Positions 44,444 through 53,535 of a DNA stretch of 64,000 bases are shown here, in pieces. This DNA is from Rhizophlyctis rosea (lineage: Eukaryota > Chytridiomycota > Chytridiomycetes > Rhizophlyctidales > Rhizophlyctidaceae), in NCBI GenBank assembly GCA_027596075.1, contig JADGJC010000056.1:62001-126000 (forward strand). Direction: 5' to 3'. The notes beneath the pieces were generated by a model. It saw nothing but the letters and a program-made list of their open reading frames with translations, was not told the origin of the DNA and did not search any database. The position numbers and the translations under genes were made by a program. How positions within the stretch are numbered: the stretch's first letter is position 1; every line of letters starts with the position of its first letter.

Positions 44444-46582
44444 TCAATATCCACCCCGTCCGCCCCGTCCACCCAGTGTCTTACCCCTCTGATTCCGATT
44501 CTGTCTCGTCCCCTGATGCTGCCTCATCCCACCACCTCCACCACCCCCACCACCACCCTGTCCCGGTATCCCAATCCCCATCCCCATCTGCTGCATACCC
44601 TGCGGCCCTACACCCCCCATCATCATCCCATTAGGCTGCATCATCATCGGCCCCATCATCCCAGGCTGCATCATCCCCATCCCCATCGGCATCTGTCCCA
44701 TAGGATTCATAACAGGCGTCGACATCATCCCCATCCCGTTCATCATGTTGAACCCACCCATCCCCATCCCCATCATTGGGTTCATGTTCATCCCCATGCC
44801 CATGTTCATCCCCATTGGCATTTGCCCCATTGCGTTCGTGTTCATCCCTATTGGCATGTTCAATCCCATGCCCATATTGACAGCAACGGTATTCGTCATG
44901 CCTCCGCCTACACCAAGCGTCATTCCCAGTTGCGGCTGTGGCACCGCCGACGGAGATTGGGTCTGCGCTTCGGGTCGGGAATGACGTCGTTCACCAGGAT
45001 TTGATGTTACAGACCCCTGCCTTCCACTCTGCGACGAAACAGAACCCTTCCTCCCATTTTCAGACCAACTCCTTCGATCCAGCATCCCCTCTTCCTTCAC
45101 CTTCACCAACGGCGCCGACGGCCCCTCCACCTTCCGTTTCTTCGCCGCACGTTTATCACCAGCTCGGGACATTCCCCCACCATCCTCCGCAACCTTCCCC
45201 TCCTCTCCATCCTCAACCTCCCCCTCCTCAACCTTAGTCTTCTCCCCCCGTCTTTTCGCAAAGTACGCATCCCTCTCCATCTGCGTCTTCTCCGACGCAT
45301 AAGATCGAGAAGGCTTCTCCACTCTGAGAGTCGGAGTCGGCGGCGTGGAACTCCCCGCGGCAGGTGCCGGCTGCGAAGATGGCGGTTGCGAAGATGGCGG
45401 TTGCGAAGATGACGCAACAACATCATCACCTTGCTCCCCACCCTCCACTTCCTCCACACCACCCGCCCCACTACACCTCACAGTCCCCTCAATCTCCCTC
45501 TTAACCTCAACCGGCACCCCTCCACCCCCAACAACCTCCTCCAACGCCGCCCTCAACTCCCCATCCGCCTTCCCCGTCGCACCCGGCACAACCTCCACCA
45601 AATCCATCAACGCAGCAATCGCCACAAACCCCTTCGCTTCCTTCTTATTCCTATATGCCCGTGCGGAAGCGTACGTCCGTTTTCCGACGGTAGGAACATC
45701 GACGACCATCGTGCAGGTGAAGCTTTGGTTGTTGGATTGGAAGTCGACGAGTGGGGTTAGGTGGTGGCGGGTGCAGAATTGGTTGAAGGCTGCAGCGGGG
45801 GGTTGGGAGAGGATTGTTGGGGGGCCGGAGAGGGTTTTTGTTTCGTAGATGCCTAGGGACATGCATGCGACCTGTAAATTGAGTGTGAGCTTTTCAGATA
45901 TATTGCGCGTTGGAAGGCTTCAACCAACCTCAGCTGCATCCTCCCTCGCCTCCTTGGACTTCGAATGCAGTTGACGAGACGTAAAATGATGTTCCTCAAT
46001 ACTAATAGTGGCCTTCCACCCGCCCGGCAACGAATTAGTCGTAATATCAATCTTAGCGTTCGTCTTCTGTCGGAACTGATTCAAACGCGCCCAATACGAT
46101 GACATGTACGTCCATCCAACTTGCGACGAACTGGTATCAATAGTTGGCTGCACCACTTCCGCCACGTGTCCGGAATTCTCCTTCTTGATCAGCAATTCCG
46201 CTATTTTACTGCATTGCGGAACTACGGGTAGGGCACGGTTGTAAAAACTCCATACGAAGAAGAGAGCGAGGCGTGATGCATCCTCAGCCGCTTCCTCCTT
46301 AGTCACGAACGGGTCGGCGGGCTCGAAGGATAGATCTAGCACTTCTACACGGCACCGGTAGGCTGTTGTGGCTCGTTTGGCTGGTACTGTTGCGTATTTG
46401 TAGTGGGGTGCGGGAGTGTTTGGGAAGCGGGCTTTCATGAAGGCGGCGAGTTGTTTGACGTGGGACTCGTTGGCGTCTGGGAATGCTTCGGATATTGCTG
46501 TTTCCATTTCGGTTTTAAGGGAAGAATTTTGTTCTGCTGACTTAGCCCATTCTGTAGTCTTACTATCAATAAGCTGGGTCAT
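44444..46582 (-). CDS. dsRNA-binding-motif protein with Met/Gly-rich tail
   Basis: Exons 46582-45929 and 45871-44444; 693 aa. Two dsRBM-like segments: one around WARLNQFRQKTNAKIDITTN to SKEAREDAAEVACMSLG, crossing the intron, and one around NQFCTRHHLTPLVDFQSNNQ to KKEAKGFVAIAALMDLV. The second has the alpha-beta-beta-beta-alpha pattern and a basic NKKEAKGF helix. After a charged linker with PPSSQ tandem repeats and KRAAKKRKVEG (nuclear signal-like), the last 160 residues are almost only Met, Gly, Asn, Pro and Gln (MGMGLNMPIGMN, GMNMGMGMNMNPMMGMG), then ten Gly and an RGG-type end GGRGGRGGY. The tail suggests RNA granule or phase-separation behaviour (inference). The exact partner or pathway is unknown. 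Confidence 0.75.
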
Positions 46583-46985
46583 TGCGTCGTGTGTGTAGGT
46601 GAGATTTAAACTTCATTAAAATTAGCACTTGCATGTAGAGGAGGGAAGGAGGGAAGCTGGGGGAAAGTCGGAGGAAAGAGTTTTCGTGCTTCTTGCTGGT
46701 GTGTGGCTTGGCCTTAGTGAATCCATTTGTCAGTATTTGGTTATATGAACGAGTTTTGATTTTTTGAACCCGCGCGTGTGGGCGCCTTCGCCCCACAAAT
46801 TCCCGCAGCAAGGTGGGCGAATATGGCAACAACAATGGAACAGAAAGGTGGTTTCGTATTTTGCCCTCCAAAAAAATGCACCTTTCCCCAGATCCATAGT
46901 TTCGACGGACTTGTCATCTAAAAATTTTGTTTTTGGACGTTTCCCAACGCAATTTCCCCCATCGACAGGCCGGGAAGTCATAACA
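46583..46985. promoter_or_regulatory. Divergent upstream region
   Basis: 403 bp between the start of the dsRBM gene (-) and the F-box gene (+). No supported frame and no clear core element. Confidence 0.4.
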
Positions 46986-48322
46986 ATGGACACCCTTCCA
47001 GACGAAACCCTATCTAAAATTTTCACCCACTACACCCATCCAACGTGGACTGACCTGCGTTCATCCTCCCGCGTATCCCGACGTTGGCGGAAAACTTGCA
47101 CCCACCAACGGTGCTCTCTGGCGCCTCCTCCTCTTGTCCCACTTTGACTTCCGTCCCCGCAGATCACCTGTGGGTCAACGGGATGATACACCATTCCCCA
47201 AGCGCCGCACACCTCCCTTCCCTAATCGTCCATCAAGGGAACTTGAATCCTATTGGGGGGAAGAGTGGAAGGCTTGGAAACTTGATGGCGAGTAAGTGTC
47301 GCTGTGTAATAATCGGCTCGTGCCAAGGCATCAACCAAGGGTTTTGGGGTGGATGTCGGGGTGCCAACACAAGGGCGATAAAGCTCAGCACACCAGCAGC
47401 AACCCACTCACTCAGCCAATTGTCATTCAGTGATGACGGTACAGCTCCAGGAACGATTCATTTCGTCCCCTCTCAGTTCTCCTGGCTCCGTGCATGCCAA
47501 ATCGCCAATGACACATCCAACTTTCCTGCAAACCAAGACCCGTACACCCTCTACCAAGATCTCGCCTATCTCTTACACATCTCCACCTTCACTGTATCCA
47601 AAGAGGTACAATACGTCTCAGATTCCTTCTCGGCCCCGTACCCCTTCATCATCGACCTCCCCTTGTTCAAACAAGGTGCCCAAAATGATGCCGACATCCC
47701 GGCTATTATCGTAACAGCCTTGGGTGTGCATAAGAAGTTCCGCCCTGCCTACCGATTTCAATTTGAATCTCACCAAACATTCATGGATCAACCTGTGGAA
47801 GACCCTGAACTTCACCAGGGAGACAAGAAGGATGATGAGGAGGAGAAGGATCACGAGGGCGAGGAAGATGAAGCAGATGCTGCGGAGGATGATCAGGATC
47901 AGGACGCGGACGAAGACAACAACTCCTTCAACAAATACCAAAGATCCAAATTTGAAATCCAACACAAAATCTACATCGACCGGCTCACTGAACGCCACGA
48001 AGACCCCGATGAAGACACCTCCGCCCTAGTCTCCATCCCCTATGCCCAAAACGTCATCAAAGAACTCTCAAACCCCATCGGCGACCTCGTCTGCTCATTC
48101 CGCAACAATCTGGAGGAAATGGAACGGGATGATGTTGAAACAGTCTATGAGCTGGGGATGATGTTGAAAGCTGGGTTTGAGATGGATAGATGGGATTCGT
48201 TTAGTACCACACAAATGGAGTCGGGAGATGCGGATGCGCAGGGGACGCGGTTTTTTATTGGGAGGAGGAAGAATAGGGGGAGGAGGTGTATGGGGTTTGT
48301 TGCGAGGACGGTGGAGAGTTGA
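46986..48322 (+). pseudogene. F-box gene with single-base frameshift
   Basis: Starts MDTLPDETLSKIFTHYTHP and reaches SSSRVSRRWRK, a clear F-box. There the frame breaks: continuing needs one base fewer in the AAAA run at 47091-47094, after which the F-box resumes as LAPTNGALWRLLLLSHF. With that correction exon 1 (46986-47291) ends in the phase needed by exon 2 (47431-48322), joined at GTAAGT...CAG. The corrected protein is about 398 aa, with an acidic DDEEEKDHEGEEDEADAAE region and a C-terminal part without known domains. The perfect phase match suggests either a sequencing indel or a very young pseudogene. Function, if intact: SCF substrate adaptor. Confidence 0.7.
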
Positions 48323-48958
48323 GAAGGGGTGGATGGGCCAGGCATGTTGCTGGTGCCTGGTGTGTCGGGGTATTGGTGTTTGGATGTGTTTTTTGGTAAT
48401 CACCATGTATCACTCAATCCCTTCACACCATGCAGTTCATACTATTCTCAGGGTCTACCCCAAATAAGTATTGATTAGCTCATGATTTTGATTTTTAAGC
48501 TCAACATAACGACTGTTGAGACGCCTGAGCTCCGGATCAAGAGGCCCGCTCCATTTCACTTTCCATTGTTAACCGTCTTCCCAGCTTCCTCCTTCCCACA
48601 TGCCCTGTTGCTCACTAGCAAGTCAACAACAGCACACACCCCACGAACAACCCGCCCATTAGCAAACCGCATAACCACTCACCAGCAAATCACACATGTA
48701 TACCACGCGCCAGCAAACCATATCCTCAAACCACCCACTGCCAAACCTAAACCATGGGTTACTCACCCCGCCGGCATCTGTGTGCTGGCCTCTCCCGTCT
48801 ATTGGAGTGAAAACAACTACATGATTTCCATCAACGTATTGGCAATGAACGAAGCATGATACACTATCGAGGATCCTATCTGTGGTATAAGACGGGGTTG
48901 ATGGACTTGAACTCACACATTACTTCCTATCGTACGATGTCTCTCCTTTCCAGCCAAT
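48323..48958. other. Convergent interval without a supported gene
   Basis: 636 bp between two 3' ends. Open frames here are short and rich in Pro/Thr/His from compositional bias. Nothing supported. Confidence 0.45.
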
Positions 48959-49444
48959 TCATGGCTGCAACACCAATTTAGATGCGTCCATTTTGATCGA
49001 TTCATCACTACAACCATACACCCGAGCACTCTTAAACTGTCCGGTATATTCAAGCACCTTCGATTCACAGAACACCACCTCCCTATCATCTGCAGAATAC
49101 GTCAACACCAAACACGCATGTTTGTAACCGTTCGGCTGCCAGTCTAGAGTGGAGTTATCTCCCCACGGACGAGTATCGTTCAGCCGCTTTGTGAGGTCGT
49201 AATCGTAAGGAGAGCTGGTACTGAGGGAATAATACGGGTACCACTTGTGACTGAAGTGGTTGTAAAGGTATATGTTGTGGTAGGTGAAAGTCCAGTAGTT
49301 CCTATCGAGTGTGTTGACTGGTGGTCTGCAGTCCGCAGCAGTGAGATGGGAAGTGGGGAAGTGAAGGTGGGTAAAACTGGGTGGAGCCGAGCAGAACGGT
49401 TGGCAGTTGGAAGCGGAGATGGCGCAACTCAAGGAAGACCCCAT
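48959..49444 (-). CDS. Small Cys-containing hypothetical protein
   Basis: Not recognised. 161 aa from the first ATG in frame; the frame stays open upstream to about 49567 without an ATG, so an upstream exon may exist. MGSSLSCAISASNCQPFCSA is mildly hydrophobic. Nine or so Cys and many Tyr/Trp/Asn, for example RNYWTFTYHNIYLYNHFSHK, suggest a secreted, disulfide-bonded protein. A TATA-like ATAAAAG (reverse strand, near 49600) lies upstream. No family assigned. Confidence 0.4.
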   Translation of the reverse strand: MGSSLSCAISASNCQPFCSAPPSFTHLHFPTSHLTAADCRPPVNTLDRNYWTFTYHNIYLYNHFSHKWYPYYSLSTSSPYDYDLTKRLNDTRPWGDNSTLDWQPNGYKHACLVLTYSADDREVVFCESKVLEYTGQFKSARVYGCSDESIKMDASKLVLQP

Positions 49445-50166
49445 TGCGCCATATGAAGCTGTTTTTGCCTGCAGGAACTTTAAACCTGTTAGCGGCAATT
49501 TGGGGAGGGGATTGTAGCAACCTGAGCGGCGAGGTATTGCAAGGCCAAGAGAGGTTGAAGCAATCACAAGAGGGTCGGAGTCAATGCAATGTGGGGCTTT
49601 TATGAATTTGGTCCGGCTGTGTGGACATGCACCAGGGTCCTCATAAAGGAGGGTGTTCAGACAGCATGTTCACAGTCAACGAAGCATTTTACTTCTACAT
49701 AATAATCTTTGCTTTCCCTCTTGCTTAGACAAAGACAGCAAAGCTTGTACAGTCTTAAGGAGAAAGGTTCTCTACCAAGAGTATTAACACTGAAATGAAT
49801 GAGAAAACCACACTCATTCAGAAATCCGGTCGCAATTTTCAAAAGCTGCCTTTTGTCAGCATACCTTTCAAAAGGATCATACGCAATGAGCACATGTAGA
49901 AGAAATACTTGGATCATCGACTGATACACTTGCTGAGCAATCACGTGCAGCACCCGCTGCTGCGCAATGCAGATAAGACACCCGATCTCATGATGTGTTT
50001 CACAGTTGCTCACTTGGTACGAAACATGGCGCCAGAATCATCCAAGCTTCATCGTGCTCACATCAAGATTTCAGGTGAAAGGTCAACCTCCCGTAACAGG
50101 TCCCTCAACCACTCAAAACAGTCACAATCACCAACTCACCGACATTTGCAACAAAACCGTCTCACA

Positions 50167-51240
50167 ATGACCGGACAGCCTTGCGCCATCTGCAACACCA
50201 ACACCATCCAGCGCTGCTCCCGCTGCCACTCGGTGTATTACTGCTCAAAAGCAATGCCAGCGCGCCGTCTGGAAACAACACAAAGCGGTCTGCCAGTCAG
50301 CTTCCTCATCTCAAAGCGCACCTTCCGGACTACTTGAACCACCCACAACACCCCGTCCCACCCTACGCATGCGCGACTTTTGCTCCATCGCCAGGACCGT
50401 CATCCTCCAGATCCAGCGGCACTGGCGAGACCCCATCCGACTCAAAGCAGTGAAACATTATGACGGCAAAGCATATCACTACATCGAAAAGTACACCCTG
50501 CTGCCCGGCCATTCACCCGCCACTCCAAACGAGATGGAGCACCTCACGCCAGCAGAGCGGCGGTACATGCAGTTGTATCCAATGATTGGCGGGAACGCTT
50601 TGATGGAGCATTGAAAAGGGAATGTGGTGCGGAGGCGGTGGAGCGGTATTGGTGGGCGAATGCGTGTTATTTTGTGGGCGTGTTGTTGAAGATGTTGCTG
50701 GCTTTGATCAGGAACGGGTGGGAGCTTATTGTTGATGACGATGAAGCAACTGATGGGGAGTGTGTGGTGTCAATCCCCACCAATGATATGCTTGTCTGGA
50801 TCAAGCAAGAATTCATCCGCCCCATAGCTCAATGCATCTGCGACGTCAGCATCAAACCCCGCGACATCCCCGCCCAGGAAATCAAATGGCTTGGCAACTC
50901 GTCCAGCCACCACGTGCTTTTCGTCACCACCAATCAACATCGTCAGCTGGTTCTTGATACCACCTCTGCACAGTACGGCTTTGTGGTGCCATTCCCAATG
51001 CCGCAGGAGCAATGCTTGTCCCTTTACGTGCCAAAAATACCACAGGGATATATCGGCGGTCCTTGTGTCAACGTGCAGCCTAAGAAGTTTGAACCATCAC
51101 AGTGGCACTGTGAGCAGCTGTTGTGGAAAGCTGTGGACCGCCGAATGAAGCAGGTGAAGGATGGGAAGGTCCAGTCGATTGAGTCGATTGAGGAATCCTG
51201 CCAGAGTTTGAAGGTGGAGCGGTACAGGGCTAGTAGCTAG
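50167..51240 (+). pseudogene. MYND zinc-finger gene with two compensating frameshifts
   Basis: Opens MTGQPCAICNTNTIQRCSRC HSVYYCSK (shown split), the first half of a MYND finger. One base too many near 50247-50256 throws the frame; after it the second half continues as CQRAVWKQHKAVC, completing the C-x2-C...C-x2-C...YC-x3-C...H-x3-C pattern. The shifted frame runs to MIGGNALMEH and stops at 50614. A missing base near 50603-50610 would return to the first frame, which continues LKRECGAEAVERYWWANACY and ends at 51240. The two shifts are opposite, so the net frame is kept. The C-terminal 200 aa contain no known domain. MYND fingers mediate protein contacts, often with PxLxP motifs. Confidence 0.65.
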
Positions 51241-51714
51241 AGTTTGCAAATATGTAGTGTCCAAAAGTCACGAAAGCCAAATTCCTGGGGCAGCAAGTCG
51301 CTGATGCCAGATAGCATAACATAGTTATTAGCCGCTACTGCAAAAGCTTTATTGCGCAAAAGGAGGTAGTTTGTATACTTGCTGAATAGCACTCTCTTGT
51401 TTCCAAAATCATTTTCATGACCAAATGGATGGTTTTGGCAGAACATTGAATGAAATGTTCCTATTGCATGAGGATCCTAACAAAGTAGATATGCACAAAA
51501 CGGTGACTATAAACAACTATGACGTTGTCACGGACGCCGCCAAGCAGGCCAACTCGCAGATGGGCAAGGCACAAGTGCTCGACCATACTAACTATCGACG
51601 GCCTTTTTAGAACAATCCATATTCTTCATCGGACGAATGTATTTCTTATATTTTAAATGCATGGACTCTGGCCGAACCTATACTAAGTCTACATACTTCG
51701 ACTAGCGTCCTACT
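51241..51714. other. Convergent interval without a supported gene
   Basis: 474 bp between the 3' ends of the MYND gene and the cysteine-module gene. Short frames only (for example 51425-51610, 61 codons, no motif). Confidence 0.45.
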
Positions 51715-52697
51715 TTAAGCTCGCTTCGAACGTTTGGCATGTTGGTACGGAACACTGTGGCGACAATACATAGCCCAAAATTCAGTAAACTTCACTCCAT
51801 AAATCTCACAATGGAGCAATGCTGTAACTTACCAACACCTAATGTTCGCACCACCACTGGGACAATAACCGTCCACATAACCGCCACCAGAGCACGATGC
51901 AGAGTCGTTCTGGCATTTTCCCTTCACGTTGGTGCACTTGGAGTCTTGAACAATGGTGGGGCTGGTGATTCGAAAACAAAGAAGCGAAGCTTTAGTGGGT
52001 TCATCTTTCGTGTAATCGAAGGATGCGAGGAGAGGGCAGAGGCTCTTACCAGCATTTGATGCCATCGCCAGAGGAGGGACAGTAGCCAGATAAATATCCC
52101 GCTGCGCATGTAATGATCATTGGCTGGCATTTCCCCTTGGCATTGACGCATTTGGAGTCTTGAGGGATTGAAGGGCTAGAAGTGCACAGGAGTGAATACG
52201 TGGATTGCCCAACGACTTGACGGGAGCGAGTGAGACGAGTGTGCAATAGCATTTCACTTACCAGCATTGAACATTCGAGCCAGAGGACGGGCAGTACCCA
52301 GACAGGTACCCGAGTTTGCAAGTTGCGGAGTTGTTCTGGCATTTGCCTTGGATGTCCCTGCATTTCTGATCTTGGACAGGGGTGGAAGGACTTCAAAGAA
52401 AGGGAGCGGCCGGAAAAATATCAGGATTCGGTCCTATGAGCCACAACGGACACATCAACTTACCAGCACTTGACACCAGACCCAGACGAAGGGCAATAGT
52501 CATCCAAGAAGCCGTTTGAGCAAGAGGTGCTAGTGCTTTGACATTTACCGCCTGCGGTGATGCACTTGCCATCTTGCGTAATCGAGCCAGATGTTCCAGG
52601 ACTATTCGCACATGTGGATGGTAGCAAAGATTGAAGAGAAGGGGAGCATGAGGTGAATAAATCGGATGGTACTAATCGAAGCAAACAGCAAAAAAAC
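51715..52697 (-). CDS. Tandem six-cysteine-module secreted-type protein, 5' end lost
   Basis: Exons 52601-52464, 52390-52262, 52175-52050, 51961-51833 and 51754-51715, preceded by a partial exon ending at 52673. The four full internal exons are each 126-138 nt, start and end in phase 2, and encode one module: CP-x(2-7)-QD-x-KC-x4-GKCQ-x5-C-x-(1-2)-G(Y/F)-x3-YCPS-x5-(K/Q/R)C. The TG|GTAAGT donor and the following T or C make Cys codons, so every module ends in Cys-Cys after splicing. This spacing resembles the short CxxxxGxC...C...CPG...CC motif common in secreted fungal enzymes. The last exon gives a basic VPYQHAKRSKRA end. The signal-peptide exon is not found: the sequence upstream enters an extreme G/C tract at 52699. 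Function unknown; perhaps wall or carbohydrate binding. Confidence 0.75.
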
Positions 52698-52698
52698 C

Positions 52699-52735
52699 AG
52701 GCGGGCCGCGGGGGGGGGCGGCGCGGGGCCCCGGG
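52699..52735. other. Extreme G/C tract, possible misassembly
   Basis: About 37 bases that are all but entirely G and C, including nine G in a row and GGGGCCCCGGGG, directly after a run of seven A. The rest of the window is near balanced composition. The 5' ends of two oppositely oriented genes are missing on either side of it. Confidence 0.6.
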
Positions 52736-52809
52736 GACAACAGCCGCCGCCACCGTCACTATCGCATACGCGGGGTTTGGGACATGGTGGAGTTGGGTAT
52801 GGAGAGGGT

Positions 52810-53190
52810 ATGGACACATTCAGCGTCCCACCACCTACATCGGCATACATGGGCGTGGTAACAAATACACCAGACGCAACGAGTGGGTGGCGAGGCGCTC
52901 CTCCTCCCGACGTCGTGACATCCACACCAACACCAGGGTTGAGTAATGGTGCGGCGGCGGCGGCGGCGGCGGCGATTGGGCCGTGGCAGCAGAGCATGAT
53001 GGATCCGGCTGTTGCGCAGACGATGGTGGATCTTTTTCAGAGTGGGATGTTTGATATGAATCAGTTTATGTTTAATCCTATGTTGATGGATCAGGGGGGG
53101 TGGGGGGGTGTTGGTGGGGGTGCGGGTGCGGGGACGCCCCCCGTATGCTTTTGTCGTGATGAATGGGTTGGTGGGATGAGGGGTTTGTGA
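52810..53190 (+). CDS. Ala/Gly/Met-rich fragment, probably 5' truncated
   Basis: Open frame continuous from the G/C tract to the stop at 53190; 52810 is the first ATG inside it (126 aa). TPTPGLSNGAAAAAAAAIGP and QTMVDLFQSGMFDMNQFMFN are protein-like, and the end is Gly-rich. No known domain. It begins beside a suspicious sequence junction, so the true N-terminus may be absent from the assembly. Could be the C-terminal piece of a low-complexity RNA-binding protein; this is a guess. The 345 bp after it (53191-53535) hold nothing supported. Confidence 0.35.
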   Translation: MDTFSVPPPTSAYMGVVTNTPDATSGWRGAPPPDVVTSTPTPGLSNGAAAAAAAAIGPWQQSMMDPAVAQTMVDLFQSGMFDMNQFMFNPMLMDQGGWGGVGGGAGAGTPPVCFCRDEWVGGMRGL

Positions 53191-53535
53191 GGATGTGGGG
53201 AGATTTGCGGTAGGATCTTTTTGCATATAGTTTTTTTGATTCCATTTAGGTTGTTCCGTTTTGCGTTTGTGCCATATTTTGTAATATATCTTCCAAACTG
53301 TTTTGCTTTCCACCTTGATTTTGCGCTTCTTCTGGCAATTTTTTTACAACATCATTTTTGATTCTTTACTGAACTGTACACTACAATACAATGACGTTTT
53401 GGATGTCGAAACAGAAAAACGGAGGGGGTTTATAGGGTATGGACCACGATTCCTTTGCGAAGGTTGTATGCTCATTGCTCTATTGATTGGCTTTGATGTG
53501 ATGTGTGTTGATGAGAAGCTGAAGTGTGAAGGGTG

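Noticed and set aside
47084..48322. 412-codon plus-strand frame taken as a gene on its own
   Set aside because: Its first 115 codons run through an intron and the wrong phase of the F-box exon; only 47431-48322 is coding, as exon 2 of the F-box gene.
49657..50013. 118-codon minus-strand frame rich in Cys and Leu
   Set aside because: No domain, and it lies in the gap ahead of the MYND gene. Kept as unproven rather than annotated.
52810..53313. Minus-strand continuation of the cysteine-module gene through 52759-53313
   Set aside because: The frame is His/Arg/Pro-rich, the complement of Gly/Ala codons on the plus strand, and contains no signal peptide; the gene's exon 1 could not be placed there.
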